From: Gnetum montanum
Taxonomy: Eukaryota; Streptophyta; Gnetopsida; Gnetales; Gnetaceae
Direction of reading: 5' to 3'
DNA: 26,821 bases
Assembly: GCA_015680685.1 (NCBI GenBank)
Contig: MNCI01005009.1
Coordinates: forward strand, 253,971 to 280,791
How positions within the stretch are numbered: position 1 is the stretch's first letter; each line of letters opens with the position of its first letter. The translations under genes and the position numbers were made by a program. Of this stretch, positions 10,148-19,421 are shown piece after piece. Below the pieces are notes generated by a model. That model saw only the letters and a list, made by a program, of their open reading frames with translations, made no database searches and was not told where the DNA came from.

Positions 10148-12454
10148 NTATTTTATTTTAATTTTAAATGTTTTTCTATGTTTAATATTTATATATTTTT
10201 AGTATTTTGAAAATTTTTTTATTTTTCTTTAATTAAGCATATGTGCACTAATCTTTTGTTGAATTTTTGAGTTATTAGGTATCAAGTACTAGATGGATCA
10301 TTGACACATAGGGTATCACTTTTATTTGGGATTAATTTGTTTGTATAATTTGTTTATTTGGTAAAATTATATATTTATATTATTATTTTTATTATTTAAT
10401 TTGATTTTAGCTTATATTTTAGAAGGTTTTATGATAGCCCTTTTGTTAGTATGTTTTGACCTTAGACCTTATTATTAGTTTGGCCATGGACATTACTTTT
10501 GACTTGGAGTTAGACATAGCTATTAACTTTTTCATAGGAGATTCCCATTAGGTCTAGGCAATAGCCCATGTGAAATGAAGCATTTAAAAATATTTTTAGA
10601 ATTAAAATTTCCTTTTAATTTACTTTTGCCCATGAGAGCTCTCCTTTGCCCAACGCTTCCAAACCATTCTAATGTACAATACTTCTTTGCCCAATGATGC
10701 CAAATCACTATAAAATAAGTAATGGGATTATATTTAAGAAATTTACGTGCTTAAAAATTATAATTCTTTTACTTCATTAGACTTTATCTTCATTTGTAAG
10801 AAAGTGATGATATTACTCTTAGTATTATCTTAGTAAGAAACTTTGTCATCATAGAAGTGATAGATTCAAGCTCAATGAATGATATTGCTACAAATGAATT
10901 ATAAAAGAAATGGATAGTTGCTATATAATAGATCCTTAGGGTCACATATTCTCCAAATGAATGCAATAAAATGCTTAAATTTGAAGGTTATATTATTGTT
11001 ATAGTGAGTAGTGATATAGCTCATAAAAATTCATTAGTGGGGAATGAATAGGAGAATTGATGAGAGATAGATAACACAATGCTTTAGTAACATTCTCTAA
11101 CAATAATAAAGTATCTTAAGTATGACTTGGATGGACAACGTTTTGTCTCCAAATAAGTGTGAGATAACAAGATAACAAAATTACCTACCTTTCACTAGTC
11201 ATCCCAAAATAATATGATTAGATAAGGTAAGAAACAAAATATTTGATGGAAATGTGGTATATATGAAACTTTTGTATAATCATATATAATTCCATTACGC
11301 TTAAATTGAATAAGCAAATAATTTTAAGAGTTAAAAAAAAATAAGTAAACCTCATGAAAACTTAAAACAAAACATAATCCAAGATTTATACATGGCATCA
11401 TTTACATTTAACATCAAGTTAATGTTGACTTTTTTGAATGTAAGATATGATTATTAATTTTCAACGTAAATTTAATGATCTTTCATTTGGTAGCATGTAC
11501 ACTTGTTAATCCTAAATGCTACCTTGGAAATTAGACAACATATACATTTCATCTTATAGAATTTGATAAGAAATTTTCCAACCCTTGGAAATTTGGAAGA
11601 AAACCTTGACATGGCACATTTGGAAACTTTATTAATGCTATGGGGTGATGGAAACCATAATAGAATTACACACATGGAGTTTTGGCACATATTTTATTTT
11701 TTTTTTCAAATTTTACATAGGTTTTCAATTTGATGTACAAATATAGTGATGGAACATAGTGTATGCTAACAATTTTCATAGAAAATAAGCAACACTATGG
11801 GTTCTAAAATAGATAATAAATCATCATCATGGTCATTGTTACTAACAGAAAAAAAAATTAGGTTCAATGTGAATGTATCATCATGATAGTGGAAATAGGA
11901 ACAAACTAGAAACTTTCATGGTGATGAATAAAAAATCATTAGAAATGATGCCACAACCTACCACACTTGAAAAAGCAACTATTAGACTTCCCAAATTACC
12001 TACATGCAACAACCTATGTGGGAAATCTAGCAATGGCAACATAGAAAAGGAGAAAACCACTGTGTCACCATATGAGAACTAAATACAAGGGATAGCAACT
12101 ATACATGTGTGTAAAAACTATAGAACAATCCTTAGCAAAAGAACCCAACATCCACACTTGTATCCATATTTTATACCCTTGAGAACACCTATATTTAATC
12201 AATATTTCCCATCCACTTTAAAATCTAACATTCATGAACATTTATCAAACAATGTGGCATCCATCACAACATCATTGGTAATTTTTTGAACATACAAGAA
12301 TGATAAAATAATAGTGAGAGAAAAAGGATGTACATGATAATAGAAATTAACTTATTATTGGGGTGACCATGGATTGATGAGAATAGATAATGATAGTAGA
12401 AAAAATAAAGGAAATTGATGATGTCCTCATCATACTCCCACAGAGAATTTCCAA
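10148..12454. other. AT-rich unassigned sequence; right end may be 3' LTR of the chromovirus
   Basis: No gene or clear repeat was found. Near 10625-10700 a CTTTGCCCA motif recurs three times, followed by CTATAAAATAAG, which could be a decayed promoter. The stretch just left of 12455 should hold the 3' LTR of the split chromovirus, because its integrase ends at about 12500, but no partner LTR could be found on the far side. The open frames at 11873-12082 and 12107-12289 (plus) have no recognisable features. Confidence 0.3.
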
Positions 12455-12463
12455 CTTTCCCTC

Positions 12464-12930
12464 AAGTTGATTGATAATTAGCAAACCTTATATTTGACCA
12501 CCTTTGTCTAGTAGATATTCTTAGTTGCATGCTTGAACCTTTAGCTATGATGATTAATGGTGATTTTTTCTCTACACCATCATAATAGAATATTCCTAAA
12601 GGTGTTTCTTTTTGAGTTGTCCATTTTTATAGGTTTGTGATATTGAAAACTGATGAGATGTTCATTCTTGCGAGTAGTAACAACTCATATGTATTGTTGA
12701 AAATATTTCTTTTAATCCAAAATGAACTAATTCTTATATTCTACATTTTCACATATCTTTCGTAGATTTGGTCTTATCAGAACTACGCCATAACTACATC
12801 TTATTTCTCAAATTGAAGTTTCCTCTAGTATGCATTAGATGCAACTTTATTTTTTTCTTATGGCTTTTCCATATGCCTTCTCACTATGGCATGAAACTTC
12901 TGCATGTTCCTCATAAACTCTAGCTTCTTC
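12464..12930 (-). pseudogene. Integrase C-terminal part of chromovirus-like pol, separated by nested insertion
   Basis: Reading leftwards from the target duplication, the minus strand gives KKLEFMRNMQKFHAIVRRHM, then KNKVASNAY and LQFEK (family form: coil, then F..GD.V.V.L), and after more decay LARMNISSVFNITNL, the conserved Gypsy ending (M.ISPVFNV.DL). These join in sense to the integrase fragment ending at 19422 once the nested element is removed. Several in-frame stops (TAA, TAG) interrupt it. A weak purine tract GAGGGAAAG at 12463-12455 follows, consistent with the approach to a 3' LTR. No chromodomain could be read. Cell role: insertion of element DNA in the nucleus, now lost. Confidence 0.85.
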
Positions 12931-12935
12931 ATGTT
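12931..12935. repeat. Target site duplication ATGTT (left)
   Basis: ATGTT directly precedes the TGATGAGTGG terminus of the nested element and recurs at 19417-19421 directly after its CCCATCA terminus. Confidence 0.92.
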
Positions 12936-13763
12936 TGATGAGTGGTGAGATACCCCTACACTCAACCATACAAATATGAGCATTCTCACGCACGATCTAG
13001 TTGAACTCCGCAGATGGACTAGTTGTGGCACCTAGACAGTTATCCTTAGGTCACAGTTCGCTATCTTCCCACCTAGACTACTATTATATTTTTCATGTAT
13101 GGTTTAGTCCAGAGTGAGGTGTATGATGTGTTCTAATCTAATGCTACTCCTGAAGGCAATGGAAGATAAGATTAACTAAGCTAGGAGGAAAGGGTAAGAG
13201 AATCTAATCTAGCCTAAGTGCGATGAGCATCCATTCCTTGATTATCTATACACATCTTGGACTTCATGCATGACTACCACTGGGATTACCAAGCGTAGAT
13301 CCTAGGTACACCACTGGGTTACCAAGTAGTCACACTTAAATGCTCATAATCAAGTTGTACTCATTCTGCGGTTTAACATGAGATAAGGGTGAGAGAGACT
13401 AATTAGAAAAGTAGTAAATAAAAATTAAATAAATAAATAAACAAAGTAAATGCTGAAATGATGAAGTAATCTCAATCTTTATTTCCAGTCATGTACGTGT
13501 CCAAGTACGTCACACTCAAATAAAGGATGCCGTACAGTTACATTCACCACACTATGGACATACATGGGAAAATAATCTATCTCTAGAGGGATCAAAATGC
13601 CATAGTTTAGCTATAATCTAACTATGTTATGAAACAAGGGAGATTCACTTCTTATTTATAGACATTGCGGTGGACTATGATATTGCGTATGCAATATCAT
13701 AGTGGACGACGCGATATCGCAGGGGATGCGATATCGTGGTGGATGCGATATTGCATCCCATCA
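12936..13763 (-). repeat. 3' LTR of nested element (828 bp)
   Basis: This is a direct repeat of 18543-19416, bounded by TGATGAGTGG on the left and GCATCCCATCA on the right (plus strand). Outside the GATATC array (13661-13763, 103 bp) it is 725 bp, against 726 bp in the 5' LTR, so practically all of the length difference between the LTRs lies in the array. Confidence 0.95.
13653..13757 (-). promoter_or_regulatory. U3 promoter: GATATC-type array and TATA box (3' LTR)
   Basis: The TATA box TATAAATA is at 13660-13653 (minus). Upstream of it, 13676-13757 contains two perfect GATATC palindromes and three near-copies (GATATTGC and CAATATCA forms), spaced 15-25 bases apart and embedded in GATGCGATATCGTGG-like units. 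It is probably a repeated protein-binding site for LTR transcription, by position. Confidence 0.65.
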
Positions 13764-13773
13764 TACCCCCATG
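13764..13773 (-). other. Polypurine tract of nested element
   Basis: The minus strand reads CATGGGGGTA immediately before the TGATGGGATGC start of the 3' LTR, as expected for the plus-strand DNA primer. Confidence 0.8.
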
Positions 13774-13898
13774 ACTGAATAAAAAATCGTCCTCGAGTTA
13801 CAGTGATTACACAGTGGATAGGTATGGGATTATTATATGGAAACATGGAATGATTCCGTAGTGTGGGAAGAAAACACAACACACAAAATATGCTACAA

Positions 13899-14498
13899 CT
13901 ACAAAAATTTGGAACTCATGTAGTTCCTAGTGGTCGTGGCACCTTCATAGGTGTCTTTTCCTTTTTCTTGCACTCCAGGTCTTGGGATTTGATGGCGTTG
14001 AAGTATGGCCTAGAGTTTCTCCTCTTGTAAGGCCTTGAGTGCCTTCGCACACATGTAAGTTTCTGCTCGTGCCATAGAGGCATCCTAGTCAGCCTTCTCT
14101 TTTTCTTCTGCCACCCTTTTATTCTCTATCAATAGTTTATTAAGTTGCTCAGTTATAAAAATGTCCATCTCATTCTAAGCAACCTTTGGCCCTATATTCG
14201 GAAGGGTTAATACTTCCAAAATGGCTTGAACAGAGAAATCAATAGTCACACCACAATTGTTAACCGTGGTGCCTTCTTCTTTATTGTGCCAAAATTGGTA
14301 CGTTTCCCCTATGTACCAGACACCGATTTTAGAGAGGGTAGGCCTTGATTGTATAGCAGTAGGGTCTTCTTGGTGGATACAAAATGATTTTTCCTCCTAC
14401 TCTGCATGTTGTTTAGTAGGAACTTGTCCTTCACCTCTCCTAGGTCATTTGATCACACCTTGGGTAGGACCCTCTTGTTGTCCACATTTTGGGACCAT
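13899..14498 (-). pseudogene. Second reading frame of nested element, 199 codons, unknown function
   Basis: One frame runs from ATG at 14498-14496 to TAG at 13901-13899 with no indel. It holds five premature stops: TGA at 14445-14447 and TAG at 14397-14399, 14175-14177, 14085-14087 and 14010-14012. All are restored by CGA or CAG. The N-terminal part begins MVPKCGQQEGPTQG; the middle has a conserved-looking block GVWYIGETYQFWHN; residues ~115-170 are a charged helix with coiled-coil character (NKLLIENKRVAEEKEKA and KALKALQEEKL). It ends 126 bases before the purine tract. Coding signal may extend upstream of the ATG, to about 14600, because the frame stays protein-like there. It resembles no polymerase or capsid domain. 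It lies downstream of an internal LTR-like promoter. Tat-lineage elements can carry extra frames, but I cannot match this one. Confidence 0.65.
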
Positions 14499-14957
14499 CT
14501 GCAATCACACGTGCCAAGCGTTAGTAAGGTTGTTTTTGAAGTTAAGTTATAGCTTACTGCTTGCCTTAATTAATGATCTTATGTTATCACATGTGATAAT
14601 GCCAAAAATTTTATAATAATGAGTCCTATGACTTAGGTGGTTTCCATTTTAGTTTCCCAGTATACCTAGGAATTAAATGATTGTTAGGCACAATTTTTCT
14701 AAGTGTTAGAGTTAATTACCCTAGCTGATGTCCTTAGGGAAATGATAAATTTCAAAAAAGTTAGGAACTTTTTGGAAAGTGTCCCTCCCCCATGACTAAA
14801 CTAAACACTCTAGGTTCAAGCAGGTTCAAATGGAATTAAAATCGGAGTACCAACGAGCGAGATATAGTGAGAAAAGCAAGTGTCACTCAATCACAAGTCG
14901 TAGAGAAAAATTTCAAAAACTCCATCATGTGAATGACAAAATGACACTAAGTGTTGT

Positions 14958-14971
14958 GGGGGGTGGGGGGG
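14958..14971 (+). other. G6-T-G7 run
   Basis: Six Gs, a T and seven Gs lie just downstream (minus-strand sense) of the internal TATA box. The transcript from the minus strand would carry the C-rich complement. It could adopt a non-B structure in DNA. Confidence 0.5.
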
Positions 14972-14980
14972 ATGAGGACC

Positions 14981-15071
14981 TATTTATAGGTGAAAAGGAT
15001 GCGATATCACGTACGATATATAGAGTACGCGATATCACATGGGACGCGATATCTTGTACGCGATATCTCGT
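14981..15071 (-). promoter_or_regulatory. Internal LTR-like promoter: GATATC array plus TATA box
   Basis: TATAAATA on the minus strand (14988-14981) is preceded upstream by four perfect GATATC sites within 15002-15068, in units such as GTACGCGATATC and GGGACGCGATATC. The array's outer end (GATATCTCGTCCC) resembles the LTR outer end (GATATTGCATCCC). Order, orientation and spacing match both LTR promoters, but the sequence downstream of the TATA box differs from the LTRs. It is either a promoter for the second reading frame, whose ATG is about 480 bases downstream, or the remains of a related LTR inserted in the element. Confidence 0.55.
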
Positions 15072-15079
15072 CCCTAGTG

Positions 15080-16416
15080 ATGTGAGAAACCATGAAAATA
15101 CCAACTTTTTAAATGATTTTATTGAAATTAATGTTGAAAATTAAGGACATTGACTATAATCAATATGTTCTAGGGTAATTTCATTATGTCCAAAGGCACA
15201 ATTAATGATGACGATGTGGATTTTATCAATAAAACCTTGGGTGGTAAGAAAAAGGGTATGTAATGGTACATTGGAATGTCAAAATTTAGAGGGATAATAG
15301 TAGGGAAAGAAAATTATTGAGAAATTATGCTGAGGGTAAGAAATGGTGTGTGTAAGCGATGTCATAAGTGAGAATTACAAAAAATTACACAAGTGGATCC
15401 TCCCCAAAGTAGGTTCTAACCTATAATGCCCTTGTGTAATCACACTTAAAGTTTCTATGGGCACTAGAAGGGTTAAATGTAATCCACAATAAATCCATAA
15501 AACACACACATGTAAATATCATCAGAATGAGATGAAAATTCTATGCTACATGGGACACAAGCAATAATTACACGAATAGTGAGATGAGAGGAACTATAGA
15601 AGGGGGTCATAGAGATTGGGACATGAGGTTATTGACCCAAGGCATAGTGAATCGTGCGTGTAAAGCATGATTAAGGTGTCATTAACCCTTCGTTCCAAGA
15701 TCAGGACCAAGTCCATTCCTATAATCAGTGACATTGCATTGTTTCATCCCATGATGAGCAACTATGAGAGTACCACAACAACAAGGCGTACGATCACTTG
15801 GCGTTTTGTTTAAGGGAGGAGTGACTTTTTTCTGTGGAACTTTGTTTTTGATTTTCTTTTTCTATTTCTCTTTTTTTTTCTTTTTGAATACTGAATGCAA
15901 AGAAGCCGTCAATGTTCAGGCATGGGTGCATGTCTTTCTAGTGGGACCCCCTAGAACAGCATGTGATTTTCAAGTGTCCCTTTGATTAATCTTACTCCCA
16001 TTTTTCATTAGTATGATAACTTCCACAGTTGTCACCAAAGAGAATTCGCAAGTCCCCTTAATGTCACATCCTAATCATTCCCTCTTGGTTCATCCTTCTT
16101 CATTCTGGGTACAATGAACACCAAATTAATTTTAAGTTTTAAAAATTTCAAGAATCTCATTGTACCCTCGAACATAACCTCTTATTTGTAGAATGGATGA
16201 GTGAGTGTCATGGACTCACTATTCCAAATAATTTATCATTCAAGACTTGATAACATAGAACACACCTCAACCAATGATCCACATGAGTGTTTTATTTGTG
16301 GATGAGATTACTTATAAAAAACATAAAAAGACAAAAGGATAAAAAGATAAAACAAAAAGTTGAAAAATTAAAAACTATAAAACAAAAATTAAAAAGGTAA
16401 AGAAAATAAAAAGTTA
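15080..16416. other. Interior spacer of nested element, no coding domain seen
   Basis: No minus-strand frame with retroelement motifs was found between Gag and the internal promoter, where pol would lie in a complete element. 16310-16410 is A-rich (T-rich in the element sense). The open frame 15764-15985 on the plus strand, with a Phe-rich stretch, comes from a T-rich tract and is probably fortuitous. Confidence 0.6.
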
Positions 16417-18411
16417 TTAATCCTGCTTATTAGAATGAGGGATATCCCTCATAGCTAAACGATTGAGGACAACATGGATTAATAAATGAGGACTAAGATC
16501 CTTGCATTTTGAAAGTATTCGGGCTTGGTCATATTTACTCCATCGGGTTTCACACACTGGGTTATAATAACCATAGTGGGGCACTTTATACGATGTAGTT
16601 CCCAAATAACAAGTTGACACACTATGATGTTTATGATTGTTAGATGGTATGCAAGGATTGGGTGGTCACTCTTCATAGTTGTGTTCATTGGGCCGGAATG
16701 TTGTTGGAGTGTGAGTTGGTGGCCCTGATGAAGTTACATGAGGTGTTGGGTTCAAAGCTAAGGGTGCACCATAGTGTGGGACTTGTGCCGGGTTGTAAGA
16801 CATAGTGGCCTCAGAATTGTATTGTCCCTTCTTATGGCCGTGTTTAAAGAAAGCATGCTTTTGATGTTGAGGAGGCTTTTCACTACTGTTAGTAGTAGTA
16901 GCACAAGTGTTGTTCATGAGTTGTTGTTGTGGTGCAGGCACCTTAGGAACAGTTGGTGGAAAGATAGAAGGAGGGAAAGGATGAGAATGTTGAAAGTTAG
17001 AAGGCGTATAAGATACACAAGGTGGTGGTTGTGTTGGAGACATGGGTTGATAATATTGGGGAGAATGGTACTGTGGTGAGATAAAGTGTGTTGGCCTAGT
17101 TGGAGAAACAGGATGTTGAACAAGATAAGCGTCTAGATTCAGATGATACAAAGGGTGTCTCTAGTCTGAGGGTGGTCTCCCCCACGACTGGGATTGTTGC
17201 CACTGTGATCGAACACAGTATCTCTGTATGAACTCTGGATGTAATGTATTTCCCCAATGCTCATGTAAATGAAACAATATTGGACATTGACCCTTGGGGT
17301 TATCATACAGGAATATGTTACATTCATACGTATGATTGACAGTTGAGCTCCTATTATCCTTATCCCTTCTTTTCGATTTTCTACTATTTTGTCCTACTTC
17401 TTGGGTTGTCAAAAATCTATCTCCAATGATATCAATAAATTCTCTACGCTTTTGATATGTCCATTCCAACATCTTATTAATCTTTGCCTCAGCTTCTTCT
17501 AATGTTTGTTGTCTTCGCAAAGATGATTCTTTCTCCTTGTGATTGGTTGATTTCTCCTCTTTATGATCATGGACCTTTGTTAAGTTGAGGTTTTGGTCCC
17601 ATTGAAATTTTTCAACACTCTCCCATCTAGCCATATCTCCTTCTTCTTTTGCTACCCACTTAATAAGCTCTTGGATTTGATGGGTTCATAGTTCGTATAG
17701 TTGACCTCGGGCATACATTCCTAAGGTCTCTCTTGTTTCATTACATAGCCCATCAATAATATGGTACATTAGCCTTTCCTCGGAAAACCCATGGCCTGGA
17801 CAGTTGTTTAATAGTGCATAATATATTTCTAAGGCCATGTCCAAGAGTTCATGTTTTTCTTGTTTCCATCCTTGGATTCATTTCCTCAAGGTTGACACTC
17901 TTGCATAGGTTTGATATTTTTTGGTAAAAAATTCTACCATTGTTGACCAGCGTCAGATTAAATTTGGTTTTAACAATCTATACCATACTTTCACTTGGCC
18001 AACGAGTGTCATGGGAAAGAGCTTAAGTTTTTTCCACCCATTATCAATGTTGTTCCATGCATAGGCATTGTAGAAGGCTTGTAAATGTTGACGCGGATCT
18101 AAGTCATAGCCTCCTGAAAATGTAGGGAAGTTGTTTAAATTGAGCCTTGGTAGATGGCTCTCTTTACAATGCCTATGTGAGATTCGAATGACCTCTTGTA
18201 TTTGTGTTAGGCTTGTAGTGGCTAGTAGGGGTTCATCATCATTAGGTAAGTTATGCTTTCATGTGTTGGGATGACGTTGCTTTCATTCATGTTTATAAGA
18301 AACCCTCACTTTGGGTTGTGTACTCCAATCTTCATCGTTATATATTTTGTTGGTTCTCCAATGAACTTCCTCACTAGGTGTGGCATTATTATAATCTTGT
18401 AGGAGAGGCAT
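16417..18411 (-). pseudogene. Gag polyprotein of nested element (Tat/Athila type), 664 codons with seven premature stops
   Basis: The frame is continuous from ATG at 18411-18409 to TAA at 16419-16417 with no indel. The start is the first ATG after the primer site, 113 bases downstream of it. The capsid core lies at about residues 95-245: FSGGYDLDPRQHLQAFYNAY, then LKLFPMTLVGQVKVWY, MVEFFTKKY, LLNNCPGHGFSEERLMY and GLCNETRETLG, matching the plant Retrotrans_gag pattern (F.G....P...L..F; LFP.SL...A..W; F...F; CP.HG). Residues ~260-340 are charged and Glu/Lys-rich, and residues ~420-580 are rich in Pro, Gln, Ser and His. No CCHC knuckle was seen. Premature stops are TGA at 18283, 18259, 17953, 17878, 17686 and 16666, and TAG at 17161 (lowest base given). 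It sits alone between primer site and spacer, with no pol downstream. Confidence 0.88.
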
Positions 18412-18523
18412 TATTGTGTGTGAATTTATTTGACTTTTTATAATTACTTCTTTCTATGAGATATATCGTTAAGTTCTTTACAGTGACCTTGTATGATATA
18501 ACTAATCTAGATAACTAGCACCA

Positions 18524-18541
18524 TCCCCAGCAATGGCGTCA
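18524..18541 (-). other. Primer-binding site, tRNA-Asp type
   Basis: The minus strand reads TGACGCCATTGCTGGGGA, one base inside the 5' LTR. It differs from the Athila-type tRNA-Asp site (TGGCGCCGTTGCCGGGGA, from general knowledge) at three positions, all transitions of the G to A or C to T kind expected from deamination. Confidence 0.85.
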
Positions 18542-18542
18542 A

Positions 18543-19416
18543 TGATGAGTGGCAAGGCACCCCTACACTCAACCATATGAATACAAGTGTTCTCACGCAC
18601 GATCCAGTTGAACTCCATAGATGGACTAGTTGTGGCACCTAAAAAATTATTCTTAGGTTGCAGTTCATTATCTTCCCACCTAGAATAGTATTATATTTGT
18701 CACATATGCTTTAGTCCAGAGTGAGATGTATGATGTGTTCTAATCTAATGCTACTCTTGAAGGCAATGGAAGATAAGATTAACTAAGCTAGGAGGAAAGG
18801 GTAAGAGAATATAATATAGCCTAAGTATGATGAGAATCTGTTCCTTGATTATCCATACACATCTTGGACTTCGTGCATGACTACCACTTGGATTACCAAG
18901 CGCAAATCCTAGGTACACCACTGGGTTACCAAGTAGTCAAACTTAAATGTTCGTAATTAAGTCGTACTCATTTTGCAGTTTAACATGAGATAAGGGTGAG
19001 AGAGACTAATTAGGAAAGAAGTAAATAAAAATTAAATAAATACATAAACAAAGTGAATGCTGCAATGATGAAGTAATCTCGATCTTTATTTTCATTCATG
19101 TGCATGTCCAAGTACGTCACACTCGAATAAAGGATGCCATACAATTACATTCACCACATTGCGGGCATACACGGGAAAATAATCTATCTCTGGAGGGATC
19201 AAAATGCTAGAGTTTAGCTACAATCTAACCTATGTTATGAAATAAGGGAGAGCTTCTTCTTATTTATAGACATTACGGCGGACTGCAATAATGCATACAC
19301 GATATTGCAAGAGATAACGTGATATCGCGTACGCGATATCATGGGGGATGCGATATCGTGGCGAATGCGATATCGCATACGTGATATCGTGGCCTATGAG
19401 ATATCGCATCCCATCA
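18543..19416 (-). repeat. 5' LTR of nested element (874 bp)
   Basis: This is the direct partner of 12936-13763, with the same termini. It keeps the longer GATATC array, 148 bp against 103 bp measured from the GACATT block next to the TATA box to the LTR end. It also carries two copies of a CTTGGTAA(T)CC-type motif (18884-18936, minus sense), shared with the foldback at 4 kb. Confidence 0.95.
19261..19410 (-). promoter_or_regulatory. U3 promoter: six-site GATATC array and TATA box (5' LTR)
   Basis: TATAAATA lies at 19268-19261 (minus). 19283-19410 contains six perfect GATATC sites in CG-containing units such as GATGCGATATCGTGG and GCGTACGCGATATC, some forming longer palindromes around GATATCGCGTACGCGATATC. 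A random sequence would hold one GATATC in about 4 kb. This promoter would have driven the Gag transcript. Confidence 0.7.
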
Positions 19417-19421
19417 ATGTT
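19417..19421. repeat. Target site duplication ATGTT (right)
   Basis: This matches 12931-12935 exactly. It lies inside the integrase reading frame of the older element. Confidence 0.92.

Larger units (their letters stand above)
12936..19416 (-). mobile_element. Complete non-autonomous Tat/Athila-like LTR retrotransposon, 6481 bp
   Basis: All structural marks are visible. There are two LTRs in direct orientation with TGATG...CATCA ends, a perfect 5-bp target duplication, a primer site next to the 5' LTR, a purine tract next to the 3' LTR, and a Gag frame of Tat/Athila type followed by a second frame of unknown type. Protease, reverse transcriptase, RNase H and integrase are absent: the 1.9 kb between the two frames and the ends of the interior have no such motifs. 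It must have depended on enzymes of another element. The two LTRs differ at roughly one base in ten over the first 235 bases compared by eye, so the insertion is old, but younger than the pol gene it interrupts. Lineage assignment rests on the Gag and primer site. Confidence 0.92.

Noticed and set aside
10625-10720. CTTTGCCCA triplet and CTATAAAATAAG considered as an LTR promoter
   Set aside because: There is no repeat partner, primer site or coding region in a consistent position.
15764-15985. 73-codon plus-strand frame with a hydrophobic Phe-rich stretch resembling a membrane segment
   Set aside because: The hydrophobic run is encoded by a T-rich tract, and no start context, homology or conservation supports a gene.
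16774-17123. Open frames on the plus strand and an offset minus frame
   Set aside because: They are shadows of the Pro/Gln-rich part of the Gag frame at 16417-18411.
13000-19400. GATATC clusters considered as a CRISPR-like or satellite array
   Set aside because: The units are irregular, without constant spacers, and sit at LTR promoter positions in a plant retroelement.
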